Positions 7,610 to 16,724 of a DNA stretch of 64,000 nt are shown here, one piece after another. A program made the position numbers and the translations under genes. This DNA comes from Bacteroidota bacterium. GTDB taxonomy: Bacteria > Bacteroidota > Bacteroidia > Chitinophagales > Chitinophagaceae. Under the pieces are notes generated by a model. It ran no database searches, was not told the DNA's origin, and saw only the letters and a list, made by a program, of their open reading frames with translations. Position 1 is the first letter of the stretch. Each line of letters starts with the position of its first letter. The DNA lies in the NCBI GenBank assembly GCA_023387985.1, contig JAEWHC010000009.1, positions 930,001-994,000 on the forward strand, in the 5' to 3' direction.

Positions 7610-8566
7610 ATGGAGCAAGAATATGCCTATACGCTTTCGGTGGTAGTGCCAGTGATGAATGAAGAGGAAAATGCAGCATTGATGATTGACGCGGTGCATA
7701 ATGCGCTAAACGATGTGGACTATGAATTGATCTTTGTAGATGATGGCAGCACAGACCGTACACGGGAGGTGATTAAATCGCGGCTTACCTCCCGCATTAA
7801 ACTGGTGGAACTGCGCAAAAACTATGGTCAGAGTACTGCGATGGCAGCAGGCATCGATCAATGCAGAGGGCGCTATATTGCTATGCTTGATGGCGATCTT
7901 CAAAACGATCCCACAGATATCCCCATCATGCTCAGTAAACTGATTGAAGAAGACTGGGATGTGGTGGCCGGCAATCGGGCAAACCGACAGGATGGGGCCG
8001 TGCTCCGCAAATTTCCAAGTAAAATTGCCAATGCATTGATCCGCCGGTGGACAGGTGTTTACATTAAAGATTATGGATGCACACTAAAAGTTTTTAAAGC
8101 GGAGATCGCCCAGGAACTGGGCTTATACGGTGAATTGCATCGCTTCATCCCGGTGCTTGCCGCCATGCAGGGAGCGAACATAACCCAGGTGGATGTAAAG
8201 CACCATCCGCGCAAATTTGGCAGCAGTAAATACGGCCTCGGTAGAACAACCCGCGTGATGAGTGATCTGATCACGATGGTATTTTTCAGAAAATACATTC
8301 AAAAACCCATGCATTTATTCGGTTTGCTTGGTTTTGGCGCTCTTGCATTGGGCATAGTCATCAACATTTATTTATTGGTGCTTAAACTGATGGGTAACGA
8401 TATCGGCCAACGGCCCTTACTGATCGTTGGCATGATCTTGCTGCTTGGCGGAATTCAACTGATCACGATTGGAATTGTTGCGGAGATCGCCATCCGGAAT
8501 TATTTTGAGGGCACAGGAAGAAAAACTTACAACATCCGGAAAGTGCATTCAGCAAGTGAATTGTAA
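7610..8566 (+). CDS. Polyprenyl-phosphate glycosyltransferase, GT2 family, membrane-anchored
   Basis: This is a 318-aa GT2 enzyme of the DPM1/GtrB/ArnC-like group. It likely transfers a sugar from a nucleotide donor to undecaprenyl phosphate at the inner membrane. The catalytic domain begins SVVVPVMNEEEN, followed by the metal/nucleotide motifs VDDGSTDRT and LDGDLQNDP. Two hydrophobic helices near the C-terminus (FGLLGFGALALGIVINIYLL and IVGMILLLGGIQLITIGIV) anchor it. ATG 7610 is chosen over the upstream TTG at 7559 because homologous GT2 proteins begin just before the SVVVP strand and because the TTG start would overlap metX-hom. It is followed by a flippase-like membrane protein, a common pairing in lipid-linked glycosylation. 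The sugar is unknown. Confidence 0.9.
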   Translation: MEQEYAYTLSVVVPVMNEEENAALMIDAVHNALNDVDYELIFVDDGSTDRTREVIKSRLTSRIKLVELRKNYGQSTAMAAGIDQCRGRYIAMLDGDLQNDPTDIPIMLSKLIEEDWDVVAGNRANRQDGAVLRKFPSKIANALIRRWTGVYIKDYGCTLKVFKAEIAQELGLYGELHRFIPVLAAMQGANITQVDVKHHPRKFGSSKYGLGRTTRVMSDLITMVFFRKYIQKPMHLFGLLGFGALALGIVINIYLLVLKLMGNDIGQRPLLIVGMILLLGGIQLITIGIVAEIAIRNYFEGTGRKTYNIRKVHSASEL

Positions 8567-8657
8567 GCTGGTAGTTTGATTACCGGAAAGAACCGAAAGC
8601 ATTTTTTGGGTAAGGCAAAACTGCTTTATTCATACTTTTACGTTAAAGGATTGATTG

Positions 8658-9542
8658 ATGCCCAAACTGCCCGGTTGGCTTAAATTGTTTTTGAAGATCT
8701 TGGTTTCTGCAGGTTGCCTGTATGTTGTTTTTACAAAAATTGACTGGCAGCAAAGCTTTTCGCTAATTCTTTCGGCACATCCGGGGTACCTTTCTATGGC
8801 GGCATTGTTTTTTATCTTGTCGAAGATGATTTCTTCATTCCGGCTCAATTATTATTTCAAAGCCATTGAGATCAATATTTCCGAAAAAGCCAATATGCAA
8901 TTGTACTGGCTGGGCATGTTTTACAATTTGTTCTTGCCTGGTGGAATTGGGGGAGATGCCTATAAAGGCATCTTACTGGCAAGGCGGTTCAAGCATGCCG
9001 GGAATAAGAACATCGCATCAGGTTTATTACTCGACCGGCTGAGCGGGTTGGTTGGGCTGGCAATCTTGTTTCTCATTTTCTGGAGGTTTGCCCAACCGGG
9101 AGAGGCATTATCATTATATGGCTTATTGCTGATCCCGCTGGGTTCCTGGTTTTTTTATTTCCTGGTGAAGAAATGGTTCCCGGTTTTTTTAAAATGCTTT
9201 CATCCCACCTATTGGATGGGTTTGCTGGTGCAGGCATTACAGGTGGTATGTGTATGGTTCATCATGCGTTCGTTGAGCGTAGAAGGCCATGAATTCATTT
9301 TGATCATGTTGTTCCTGCTGAGCAGCATGGTGGCTGTTTTCCCATTTACCATAGGAGGACTCGGCGCCCGGGAGCTTGTTTTTCTGTGGGGTGCAAGGGA
9401 ATTTGGTGTTGACCAGCAGTTGTCCGTTTCAATCAGTTTGCTGTTTTACCTGATTACAGTTACTGTCTCTGCGGTTGGTATTATTTGGGAATACCGGAAG
9501 ATTGAGGGGATAAAAAGAATCAACCTTTATCTATGTATATAA
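8658..9542 (+). CDS. Lysylphosphatidylglycerol synthase TM / UPF0104-type membrane protein
   Basis: This is a polytopic inner-membrane protein of 294 aa carrying the signature stretches of the LPG-synthase transmembrane (flippase-like) family: LFLPGGIGGDAYKG, GLLLDRLSGL and PFTIGGLGARE. It has no C-terminal aminoacyl-transferase domain, so it is not a lysyl-PG synthase itself. Stand-alone members are thought to move or handle lipids or lipid-linked sugars. The neighbouring GT2 gene supports a role in glycolipid or lipid-linked glycan handling. ATG 8658 is preferred over TTG 8655. No close promoter match was found in the 91-base gap, so it may be co-transcribed with the glycosyltransferase. 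Confidence 0.85.
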   Translation: MPKLPGWLKLFLKILVSAGCLYVVFTKIDWQQSFSLILSAHPGYLSMAALFFILSKMISSFRLNYYFKAIEINISEKANMQLYWLGMFYNLFLPGGIGGDAYKGILLARRFKHAGNKNIASGLLLDRLSGLVGLAILFLIFWRFAQPGEALSLYGLLLIPLGSWFFYFLVKKWFPVFLKCFHPTYWMGLLVQALQVVCVWFIMRSLSVEGHEFILIMLFLLSSMVAVFPFTIGGLGARELVFLWGAREFGVDQQLSVSISLLFYLITVTVSAVGIIWEYRKIEGIKRINLYLCI

Positions 9543-9553
9543 ATCCAGGGCGA

Positions 9554-10309
9554 CTAAGAACTTCGGAAGATATTGTAACTATTCGCCTGCGCTGTTGGCG
9601 TTACCACAAGGTCATTGATGCAAACATTGGGCGGCTGGCTGGCTACATAATAAACAATATCTGCGATGTCCCGGGCATGCAGGGGCTCGTAACCTGCATA
9701 AACAGATGCTGCTTTGGTTTTGTCCCCTTTAAACCTCACCAGGCTGAATTCAGTTTCTGCCGCTCCCGGCGCAATATGGGTCACTTTAATGTTGTAAGGC
9801 AATAGATCAATCCTCAGTGCCTTGGTAAAGCCGTCTATTGCAAATTTTGCGGCATTGTAGCCATTGCCAAATTCGTAGGCTTCTTTGCCAGCTATGGAAC
9901 CTATATTGATGATGTGGCCATTTTTTACTTCAGTCATTTCGGGCAATACAGCCTTGGTCATATACATGGTTCCTTTTACATTGGTATCCAGCATTTGTTC
10001 CCAATCATCAAGCTCTGCTTCATCGCTGCGGTCGCGGCCCCAGGCCCCGCCGGCATTGTTCACCAGCACATCAACGGGCCTGTATTGTTGCGGAAGGCTT
10101 TGAATGAAATTGAAGCAGGCTTCCCGTTCACGGATATCATAAGCACCAGTGAAAACCTGTACATTGTAAAGTCCTTTTATTTTTTCTTCAAGTTGCTTCA
10201 ACCGGTCTTCACGTCTTGCGGTAATCACGATATTATGGCCCTTTGCGGCAAACATTTCAGCAATGGCTTCTCCAAAACCGGAGCTTGCTCCTGTTATTAA
10301 AATATTCAT
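9554..10309 (-). CDS. Short-chain dehydrogenase/reductase, YdfG-like
   Basis: This is a classical SDR of 251 aa. It has the NAD(P) motif TGASSGFG (residues 6-13), NNAGG (84-88), the catalytic tetrad Asn110, Ser138, Tyr151 and Lys155 (in YNAAK), and an Arg-Arg pair after the second strand (ITARRED) that favours NADPH. It resembles NADP-dependent 3-hydroxy-acid/serine dehydrogenases (YdfG group), but SDR substrate cannot be fixed from sequence. The enzyme is cytoplasmic. It is last in a minus-strand run, 9 bases after the PKD adhesin, and ends convergently with the UPF0104 gene. Confidence 0.9.
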   Translation of the reverse strand: MNILITGASSGFGEAIAEMFAAKGHNIVITARREDRLKQLEEKIKGLYNVQVFTGAYDIREREACFNFIQSLPQQYRPVDVLVNNAGGAWGRDRSDEAELDDWEQMLDTNVKGTMYMTKAVLPEMTEVKNGHIINIGSIAGKEAYEFGNGYNAAKFAIDGFTKALRIDLLPYNIKVTHIAPGAAETEFSLVRFKGDKTKAASVYAGYEPLHARDIADIVYYVASQPPNVCINDLVVTPTAQANSYNIFRSS

Positions 10310-10318
10310 AGATGCAAG

Positions 10319-13009
10319 TTAGCGAATCAATGTAATCGTGCCTTTGAGTACGAGGTCTTTTCCCTGGAAATCTTTGGCTTTTACCAGGTACACATAAGTG
10401 CCGGTTCCCTGGGCGATCCCGTTAATCCTGCCGTCCCATCCGGCCTCGGGATTGTTTGACTGGAAAACCACCTGCCCAAACCTGTTGAATATCCTGAAGA
10501 AATCAAATTCGCTTAAGCCCACGGCAATGGGACGGATGACGTCGTTCAACCCATCGCCATTTGGCGTAAATGCTGAAGGAACAAATACTGTAGGTTCCAC
10601 ATTAAAAAGCCGGATAAACACATCATCGGTTGCGGAACAACCTTCCGGTGTAAATGAGGTTACGAAATAACGCAGGGTATCAACGCCAAAAGGTAACATT
10701 TCCGGGGAGTATAACCCTGTCGGATTGCTGATGGTATAATCCGACAAGCCAATTGGCGGCACCCAGAGAATGCCTTCACCGGTATGTACGGCATTCAGTT
10801 GTAAAGTTTGGCCATACACCAGGTTGGTATCTCTACCGGCAAAAATCTCTATTTGAGGACGAACAAAAACTAAAACTGTGTCAAACGCAGGCTTCGGGCA
10901 GCCTTTAGTGTCGGTAACAGTCAGGGTAAAAATGGTTGGTTCTGAAGGATTAGCCTCAGAACGCAGCAAAGTGGGCGAACTTACAAAAGCGGCCGGGGTC
11001 CAGGTATAACTGCTTCCGTCTGAACTGCCGTTGAGTTCAGCAGGATCACCAAAACAGATGATGGTGTCATTTCCGGCATCCACAAGAGGATAAGGAACTG
11101 TAACAATGCGGAAGTCATCTGTTGCCTGGCATTTGCCCAAATTCGCAGTTATCTTAAAGGTTGTAGTGGCATCAACCGGTGACAATTTAGGATTCTGCAC
11201 ATTTGGATCGTCAAAAAGCTCCGGTGGTTCCCAGCGAAATCCGAGACCCTGGGTCTCCGCAAATACAGAAATGCTGTCGGTCAGGCAAATGGTTGTATCG
11301 GCCGGTCCTTTCACCGTTATAAAATCGAGCACGTTTACCTTGATTGAATCCGTTGCGATGCAACTGTTTTCCGTTACCGTAACCTTATAATACATCGTCT
11401 GCTTGGGGAAAACAATAGGCGTGGCCGAATTGGGATTGATGATGTTGGTTGCTGGTGACCAACTGTAGGTGCCACCACTTGCCGTGGCTATTAACGGCAG
11501 ACTGTCGATACTGCAAATCAGAGTATCGCGGAAGGGAAGGTGGATGGTTGGGCGGTCAAGCACATCCACAAGTTTGGTAATGGTATCCGTGCAGCCCAGG
11601 GAGCTTGTGGCGATTAACTGTACAGCAGGTTGTGTGCCGGGCGCCGGGTATGTATAAGCTGGATTTTGCAGCCTGCTGGAATCTCTTTGCGTTGTGGCAT
11701 CACCAAAATTCCAACGCCAGTTGGATACACGCCCGAATGTGGCTGTTGACCGGTCGGTAAAGTTGAATGGATTGAGGTAGCAGGCGCCGCGAAAATCAAA
11801 ATCCGCTTTGAATTCAGGATAAACCCGTACCTCTGTTGTCGTGCTGTCGGGGCATGCGGTTTCCCGGTTCACCACAAGTTTGGCAATGTAAATGCCGGTG
11901 TCCGGATATTGAAAACTTGGTCTGGGTAAGGTGCTCGTGGCATTCGGATCACCCCGAACACCAAAATCCCAGTAATAAGATTTGATTGCCGGCGATGCCG
12001 ACATGTTCTCAAACTGCACAGTATAGCCATCACAACTCATTATGCGCACTGGCAATTCCGCTTCCGCAACGGTACAATTGGCCACATTTACATGAAGTTC
12101 TTTTCTTGTGGTGGCAATTCTTCTGCCCTGCCGGTACTCATCAATGGCCACACCAATTACATATTCGCCAGTTGTGGCAGGGCTTATGCCTGTGATCAAG
12201 CCCGTTCTATGGTCGATTTGCAGATTGGTGCCAAAAGGATTATCGGCCGAAAAGCGCGGATGATAAGGCAGGCTCTCATAGGGCGGAGAAGAAGAAGTTC
12301 TGGGGTTTGGATCGCGCTGGCTTCCACCTACAACTGCAGGCACAAAATAGTAATCCAGGGAATCTCCATCAGGATCAATTGCGCTGTAATCAAGATTTAC
12401 AGACGAATTGTAGCATACCAGCAACGTGTCATTCATGGTAAATTTCGGACTGCTGTTAACCGGCGCGGTGGCGAGCAATCTGGTCCCCGGAATGGAAATG
12501 AAGTAAGTATTTCCATAAATGTCAGAAGGTGAGGTAATGTTGACAATATCCCGTATTCTGCAGCAGCGCTGAAACGCAAGCGTATATCCCTGCTGGCTTT
12601 CCGGCAAAGTGATGGTGCCGGAATATTCCATTACACTGTAACAAACTTGCGGTTTGGGATTTACACATTCGCTGTAAGCCACTTTATTCAGGCGACTTGT
12701 GCTCATCAAAGAAAGGACTACCGTTGTAGCTACTGTATTGTCCGCGTTGCTGAAAGCCGTCACGGTAATTAACTCATCGTTCTGCCCATCTGTTGGGGGC
12801 TCACAATCGCGGTAAACTTTAATGGTGAGGTTGTATGTGTGCGAATTTCCGGTTTTGCCCACATAAGTATAATAAATCCAGCCACCTTTTATATGCCGGG
12901 CCAACGCATCTGTTTGCATGGCTGCACAAAGCAGGAATAAAGCCAATGGCAGCGCAACCGCCTTCAGGCGACGAAAAAGGCTTGTTGATATTGGGTTCCG
13001 GATTTTCAA
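10319..13009 (-). CDS. PKD-domain surface protein with gliding-motility-type C-terminal domain (T9SS cargo)
   Basis: This is an 896-aa secreted protein. It has a basic N-terminus and a hydrophobic signal segment (VALPLALFLLCAAM). A beta-rich N-terminal half follows, then PKD-like repeats marked by YYWDFGVRGD (about 345) and WRWNFGDATT (about 430). It ends in a type-B T9SS sorting domain: FVPSAFTPNGDGLND, FFRIFNRFGQVVF, GWDGRINGI and a final KGTITLIR. Such proteins cross the outer membrane through SprA and usually act as adhesins or structural surface proteins. In this family type-B cargo generally needs a PorP/SprF partner, and none is adjacent here. It lies 26 bases after the alpha/beta hydrolase gene and 9 before the SDR gene. 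Confidence 0.9.
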   Translation of the reverse strand: MKIRNPISTSLFRRLKAVALPLALFLLCAAMQTDALARHIKGGWIYYTYVGKTGNSHTYNLTIKVYRDCEPPTDGQNDELITVTAFSNADNTVATTVVLSLMSTSRLNKVAYSECVNPKPQVCYSVMEYSGTITLPESQQGYTLAFQRCCRIRDIVNITSPSDIYGNTYFISIPGTRLLATAPVNSSPKFTMNDTLLVCYNSSVNLDYSAIDPDGDSLDYYFVPAVVGGSQRDPNPRTSSSPPYESLPYHPRFSADNPFGTNLQIDHRTGLITGISPATTGEYVIGVAIDEYRQGRRIATTRKELHVNVANCTVAEAELPVRIMSCDGYTVQFENMSASPAIKSYYWDFGVRGDPNATSTLPRPSFQYPDTGIYIAKLVVNRETACPDSTTTEVRVYPEFKADFDFRGACYLNPFNFTDRSTATFGRVSNWRWNFGDATTQRDSSRLQNPAYTYPAPGTQPAVQLIATSSLGCTDTITKLVDVLDRPTIHLPFRDTLICSIDSLPLIATASGGTYSWSPATNIINPNSATPIVFPKQTMYYKVTVTENSCIATDSIKVNVLDFITVKGPADTTICLTDSISVFAETQGLGFRWEPPELFDDPNVQNPKLSPVDATTTFKITANLGKCQATDDFRIVTVPYPLVDAGNDTIICFGDPAELNGSSDGSSYTWTPAAFVSSPTLLRSEANPSEPTIFTLTVTDTKGCPKPAFDTVLVFVRPQIEIFAGRDTNLVYGQTLQLNAVHTGEGILWVPPIGLSDYTISNPTGLYSPEMLPFGVDTLRYFVTSFTPEGCSATDDVFIRLFNVEPTVFVPSAFTPNGDGLNDVIRPIAVGLSEFDFFRIFNRFGQVVFQSNNPEAGWDGRINGIAQGTGTYVYLVKAKDFQGKDLVLKGTITLIR

Positions 13010-13035
13010 ACGAACTTTTAAAGCACCAAAATAGA

Positions 13036-13842
13036 TTATTTTCCCAGAAATTTATTTAAAAAATTCAGAACTGCCTGATTGAAGGTTTCAGCCTCCTCCA
13101 TCATCCCCATGTGTCCGCTGTTTTTGAGCACGGTGAATGCAGCCCTTTCTGGTAGAGAGACCTGGTCGAGCATAATTTCTTTTGGGGCAGCCTTATCCTC
13201 TTCGCCTATGATAAACAGCACCGGCACTTTTGAATCCTCCAGCACCTTTCGCCTGTCAGGTCTGTTTTTCATTGCGGTCAGGTAAGATATGAGCGCTTCA
13301 TCGGGGAAATCACGGGCCTGTTCAATTTGTTGTTCGATCGTGTCCGGGTGATCAACGCTAAATTGTTTCCCAAAAAATCCGGGGATTAATGCTTTCAGGT
13401 AATTGAAGCCCCCGCTTTGCTTTATATTTTCAATACCTTCTTCCCTGCCTTTTTTCTTTTCCTCTGCGTCAGGCAGTGCATGGCTGTGCAATAATCCAAA
13501 AACCGACAGTTTATCCGGCGCTTTTTCGCCAATGGCAAGTGTGACATATCCTCCCATACTATGCCCGAAACAACTGAATTGCTCGGAGCCCAATTCATCA
13601 GCCAGCGCCAATATTGCATCCGCCATTCCATCTATGCCAGAGGTGATTTCAACATCCGGGGATGATTTTCCCGAACCTGGAAGATCAGGCAATACCACGT
13701 GGTAAGTATCAGGTATGGCATCGTACACGCTCCTTAATGCGCGGCTGTCTTCTGCAAAACCATGGACCAGCATGATCAAATGGCCCGAGCCTTTATGCAG
13801 GTAGGAAATGTCTGAATGCTTATATCGGAATATTGACGTCAT
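13036..13842 (-). CDS. Alpha/beta hydrolase
   Basis: This is a 268-aa alpha/beta-hydrolase with the oxyanion motif VHGFAED (26-32), nucleophile elbow GHSMGG (Ser95), acid Asp216 in GEEDKAAP and His244 in NSGHMGMME; the triad is complete. No signal peptide is seen, so it is probably cytoplasmic. The substrate is unknown; this group includes esterases, dehalogenases and similar enzymes. Its start overlaps the end of lnt by 23 bases, which implies translational coupling within the same minus-strand operon. Confidence 0.88.
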   Translation of the reverse strand: MTSIFRYKHSDISYLHKGSGHLIMLVHGFAEDSRALRSVYDAIPDTYHVVLPDLPGSGKSSPDVEITSGIDGMADAILALADELGSEQFSCFGHSMGGYVTLAIGEKAPDKLSVFGLLHSHALPDAEEKKKGREEGIENIKQSGGFNYLKALIPGFFGKQFSVDHPDTIEQQIEQARDFPDEALISYLTAMKNRPDRRKVLEDSKVPVLFIIGEEDKAAPKEIMLDQVSLPERAAFTVLKNSGHMGMMEEAETFNQAVLNFLNKFLGK

Positions 13843-15430
13843 TGTTTTGGTCTTTCAGGTTTTTGAATAATCGTTTATGGAAAAACGACAGAGTAAAGAG
13901 CAGTATTGCCAATGGCCAAATTGCACGGCTCAGCCAGTCTCCGTTACGTGAATAAAAAGTCATTTCGTTCAAAACAGGAACATTCATCTTCAGCGCTCCT
14001 TTTGCTTCCCATTCCAGCCGTTTGAGCACTTCGCCTTTTTCGTTGATGAAGCAGCTTATCCCCGTATTGGCACTTCGTGCCACCCATCTCCGGTTTTCAA
14101 TTGCGCGTAAACGACTCATGTGCATATGCTGCCTGTGCCCGGGTGTTTCTTTCCACCATCCGTCATTGGTGATAACGGTCAGCAGGTTTGCGCCATTTCG
14201 AACATATTCAGTTACATAATCACTGTAAATGCTTTCGTAGCAAATGATCGGCGCTGAACGGTAAGGGTTGCCCGCCGATGAAAAAACCGATGCGCCTTCG
14301 CTGCGGCCAAGGCTTCCTGTTATGCCACCCAGGTCATCAAACAAGCCGCCCATAAAGGCAAGCCAGCTTGGCAGGGTTTCCACACCGGGTACCAATTTGG
14401 CCTTATGATAAGTGGCCAGCGGTTTTGCATCCTGAATATATAACGCGGTATTATAAGCTTCATAATGGTTTCCATCATCCATTGTTCTTATGCTAAAACG
14501 ATCCGGTTTTTCAGTGCCGAAGAAAAAAAGGCTTTCAATTCCCGTAACGAGGCTATTGTCAGGATGGTTCTCAAACCATTGCCTTATGGGAATGAGGATC
14601 TCAGCGGTTTCCATATGGTTTTCCCATAAATTGCCGGGAATAGCCGTTTCGGGCCAGATTACCAATGCCGTGCTGGCGTCCGAACTTTTTGTCGTTTGGC
14701 TCATCAGGTCTTTCACCAGCAGTTCTGGTGGGGTGGTAAATTTTTCGGTGTATGGTTCTACATTGGGTTGAACGACCACAACATTTGGCGAAGTCGAAGT
14801 GTCAGCTGCTTTTGGCGTCACCCCGATCGATATAAGCAATGGCAGAAAAATGGCCGTAGCTGCAATTGCGCTTTTTGTTTTCAGTTTGCCGGTGTGTTTT
14901 TGCAGGAGCAGGTAAAACAGCAGAATATTGACAATCCACACCCAGAGTGTGCCCCCTGTTGTGCCTGTAAATTCATACCACTGCACCCAGCCGGGCCGGG
15001 TTGCAAAAACATTTCCCAGCGTTAACCATGGCCAGCTCAAATCCCAGTTGTGATGGATGAATTCGTAAGTAATCCAAAAAGCCACAAGGGAAACCAGGCC
15101 AAAATGGAGGTTGGTTTTGCGGCGTACAAAACGATACGTCATTACCGGGAAACACATAATGATGCTGTTGGCGAAAATTGCCCCCACAGCCCCCACAGAT
15201 GTACTAAACCAGATCCACCAGGTGGTGGCAATATTCCAAATGACCAGGTTTAAAAATGCGATCCAGAAAAACCGGTTTGTCCGTTGGGTATGCAGGTCAA
15301 TCCACAACAGGGGAAGCCACGCTATAAAGATTAGGAACGTAAACGGGCTCACCGGCCAGGAAGCAAAAAGCAAAATTCCGCTGAGGGGTGTTAGCCAAAG
15401 AGGAATTTTTTGATCAGGGGCATTCAGCAT
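13820..15430 (-). CDS. lnt: Apolipoprotein N-acyltransferase
   Basis: This is a 536-aa inner-membrane enzyme that adds the third acyl chain to the N-terminal cysteine of lipoproteins. An N-terminal bundle of hydrophobic helices (about 1-205) is followed by a nitrilase-like periplasmic domain. The domain has Glu261 in WPETAIPG, Lys343 in YHKAKLVPG and Cys397 in ICYESIY, matching the Glu-Lys-Cys triad of the family. A final hydrophobic helix (AIWPLAILLFTLSFF) closes the protein. The length is normal. It lies 18 bases after the PTPS-family gene and overlaps the alpha/beta hydrolase gene. Confidence 0.95.
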   Translation of the reverse strand: MLNAPDQKIPLWLTPLSGILLFASWPVSPFTFLIFIAWLPLLWIDLHTQRTNRFFWIAFLNLVIWNIATTWWIWFSTSVGAVGAIFANSIIMCFPVMTYRFVRRKTNLHFGLVSLVAFWITYEFIHHNWDLSWPWLTLGNVFATRPGWVQWYEFTGTTGGTLWVWIVNILLFYLLLQKHTGKLKTKSAIAATAIFLPLLISIGVTPKAADTSTSPNVVVVQPNVEPYTEKFTTPPELLVKDLMSQTTKSSDASTALVIWPETAIPGNLWENHMETAEILIPIRQWFENHPDNSLVTGIESLFFFGTEKPDRFSIRTMDDGNHYEAYNTALYIQDAKPLATYHKAKLVPGVETLPSWLAFMGGLFDDLGGITGSLGRSEGASVFSSAGNPYRSAPIICYESIYSDYVTEYVRNGANLLTVITNDGWWKETPGHRQHMHMSRLRAIENRRWVARSANTGISCFINEKGEVLKRLEWEAKGALKMNVPVLNEMTFYSRNGDWLSRAIWPLAILLFTLSFFHKRLFKNLKDQNNDVNIPI

Positions 15431-15448
15431 ACCGGAATCGAATAATTA

Positions 15449-15862
15449 TTAATTGGCGGGATATTCCACCCAATTTCTTGGGGTTTCATATAGGCGGATG
15501 TGAAGGTCATGCGCCATGTCAATTTTTTCGCGCAGGATGTTGTAGATTACAATGGCGATGTTTTCTGCAGTCGGTATACGGTCCCTGAATTCTTCTGTAT
15601 CGAGATTGAGATTCCGATGATCAAACCGGGTATGAATCTCAGAACGGACAAGGTCGCTAAGGATCTTCATATCCATTACAAATCCGGTAACAGGATTGAT
15701 TTCACCGGTTACGCGAACCTCAAGCTCATAATTGTGACCGTGATAATTGGGATAGTTGCATTTTCCGTATGTGGTGCTGTTTTCAGCTTCGCTGAGCACG
15801 GCACTGTTTAGCCGGTGCGCTGCGTTGAAATGTTCTCTCCTGTAAACCGAAACCCTTGCCAT
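15449..15862 (-). CDS. 6-pyruvoyl/6-carboxy-tetrahydropterin synthase family enzyme (copy 1)
   Basis: This is a 137-aa PTPS/QueD-family enzyme acting on dihydroneopterin triphosphate. Zinc ligands are His16, His41 and His43 (HGHNYEL), with the nucleophile Cys35 and the FDHRNLN block. Annotation pipelines would often call it QueD (7-deazaguanine/queuosine pathway). However, the Cys-to-HGH spacing is five residues (CNYPNYHGH), as in the pyruvoyl-tetrahydropterin synthases I know, rather than the three of E. coli-type QueD. The product is therefore uncertain. It is first in the run to lnt and diverges from a paralogue at 15993 across 130 bases. Confidence 0.88.
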   Translation of the reverse strand: MARVSVYRREHFNAAHRLNSAVLSEAENSTTYGKCNYPNYHGHNYELEVRVTGEINPVTGFVMDMKILSDLVRSEIHTRFDHRNLNLDTEEFRDRIPTAENIAIVIYNILREKIDMAHDLHIRLYETPRNWVEYPAN

Positions 15863-15977
15863 ATTGTTGATTGATCTTAGGAAGTGAAATTAAGGATTCG
15901 GCTTGTAGGAGCATAAGTTTTTACCGTTAAATTATAGGTCAAAATTGATGGGCATCATATAATTGCCCTAATCGTAA

Positions 15978-15985
15978 TAATTTTG
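15978..15985 (+). promoter_or_regulatory. -7 element TAATTTTG before the second PTPS gene
   Basis: This is an exact TAnnTTTG match ending seven bases before ATG 15993, so the transcript is nearly leaderless. No clear -33 element is visible. Confidence 0.4.
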
Positions 15986-15992
15986 GCCTCTT

Positions 15993-16397
15993 ATGGTTTA
16001 CCTGACCCGAGTGGAACATTTTAATGCGGCGCATAAACTCTTCAATCCAAACTGGAGTGATGAAAAGAATTTTGAAATGTTTGGTGTCTGTGCAAATAAA
16101 AACTGGCATGGGCACAACTACGAACTGCATGTAACGGTAAAAGGCGAACCCGATCCTGAAACCGGCTTCATTATCGACGTTAAAAAGCTGGGGGAGATTA
16201 TAAGAGAAACAATAATTCTCCAGCTTGACCATCGCAATCTTAACCTGGATGTACCATTTATGTCCGGCAAAATGGCAAGTACCGAGGTTTTGGTCCGGGA
16301 GATATGGCATCAGCTTAAACCGTATATCCAGGGTTGTGAACTGCATCAGTTGCGCCTCTATGAAACACCAAGGATTTATGCCGATTATTTCGGTTAA
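15993..16397 (+). CDS. 6-pyruvoyl/6-carboxy-tetrahydropterin synthase family enzyme (copy 2)
   Basis: This is a 134-aa paralogue of the divergent gene next door. It has zinc ligands His14, His39 and His41, nucleophile Cys33 (CANKNWHGH, again a five-residue spacer), LDHRNLNLDVP and the terminal RLYETPR block. All catalytic positions are kept, so neither copy looks decayed. Copies 1 and 2 clearly differ in the region between the first His and the Cys, so this is not a recent duplication. The two may make different pterins (queuosine precursor versus biopterin-like cofactor), but this cannot be read from sequence. Its start is set by ATG 15993 right behind a -7 element. Confidence 0.88.
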   Translation: MVYLTRVEHFNAAHKLFNPNWSDEKNFEMFGVCANKNWHGHNYELHVTVKGEPDPETGFIIDVKKLGEIIRETIILQLDHRNLNLDVPFMSGKMASTEVLVREIWHQLKPYIQGCELHQLRLYETPRIYADYFG

Positions 16398-16409
16398 TTA
16401 ACGCATTGG

Positions 16410-16417
16410 TATATTTG
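16410..16417 (+). promoter_or_regulatory. -7 element TATATTTG before the 98-aa membrane protein
   Basis: This is an exact TAnnTTTG match five bases ahead of ATG 16423. A TTTC at about 16387-16390 is a weak -33 candidate with 19-base spacing. Confidence 0.45.
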
Positions 16418-16422
16418 CGGAT

Positions 16423-16719
16423 ATGGCACTTACCCCATCTGAAAGACGATTTATTCAATACTGGGAAGAACAGCGCAAAGGCAGTAAATCCGGCTATGTT
16501 GCCATGTATTCCCTGGCTTATTTCATAGCGTTATTTATGTCGGGGGTGGTTTTCGGGTTATTTACGGGTTTCCGGATGTTAACCTGGAATATCCTCATTG
16601 GTCTTGCCATTATTTCAGTGGTGGGCGCTGTAATATTCGCCATTTTCCAACGTAAGCGAAATGAAAGAAAATTTCACCGCATTTTAAGGCGCGAGCTGGA
16701 AGAAACCCATTTAAACTGA
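16423..16719 (+). CDS. Small two-helix membrane protein, unknown function
   Basis: I do not recognise this 98-aa protein. A charged N-terminus (about 25 residues) is followed by two hydrophobic helices (SLAYFIALFMSGVVFGLF and ILIGLAIISVVGAVIFAI) and a strongly basic tail (FQRKRNERKFHRILRRELEE). This topology suggests an inner-membrane protein with both ends in the cytoplasm. It has its own -7 element and is convergent with the DCC-family gene five bases away. Confidence 0.7.
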   Translation: MALTPSERRFIQYWEEQRKGSKSGYVAMYSLAYFIALFMSGVVFGLFTGFRMLTWNILIGLAIISVVGAVIFAIFQRKRNERKFHRILRRELEETHLN

Positions 16720-16724
16720 CCGGG

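Noticed and set aside
12092..12532. 146-codon plus-strand frame inside the 896-aa adhesin
   Set aside because: It is a shadow of the long minus-strand gene, and its composition follows the adhesin codons.
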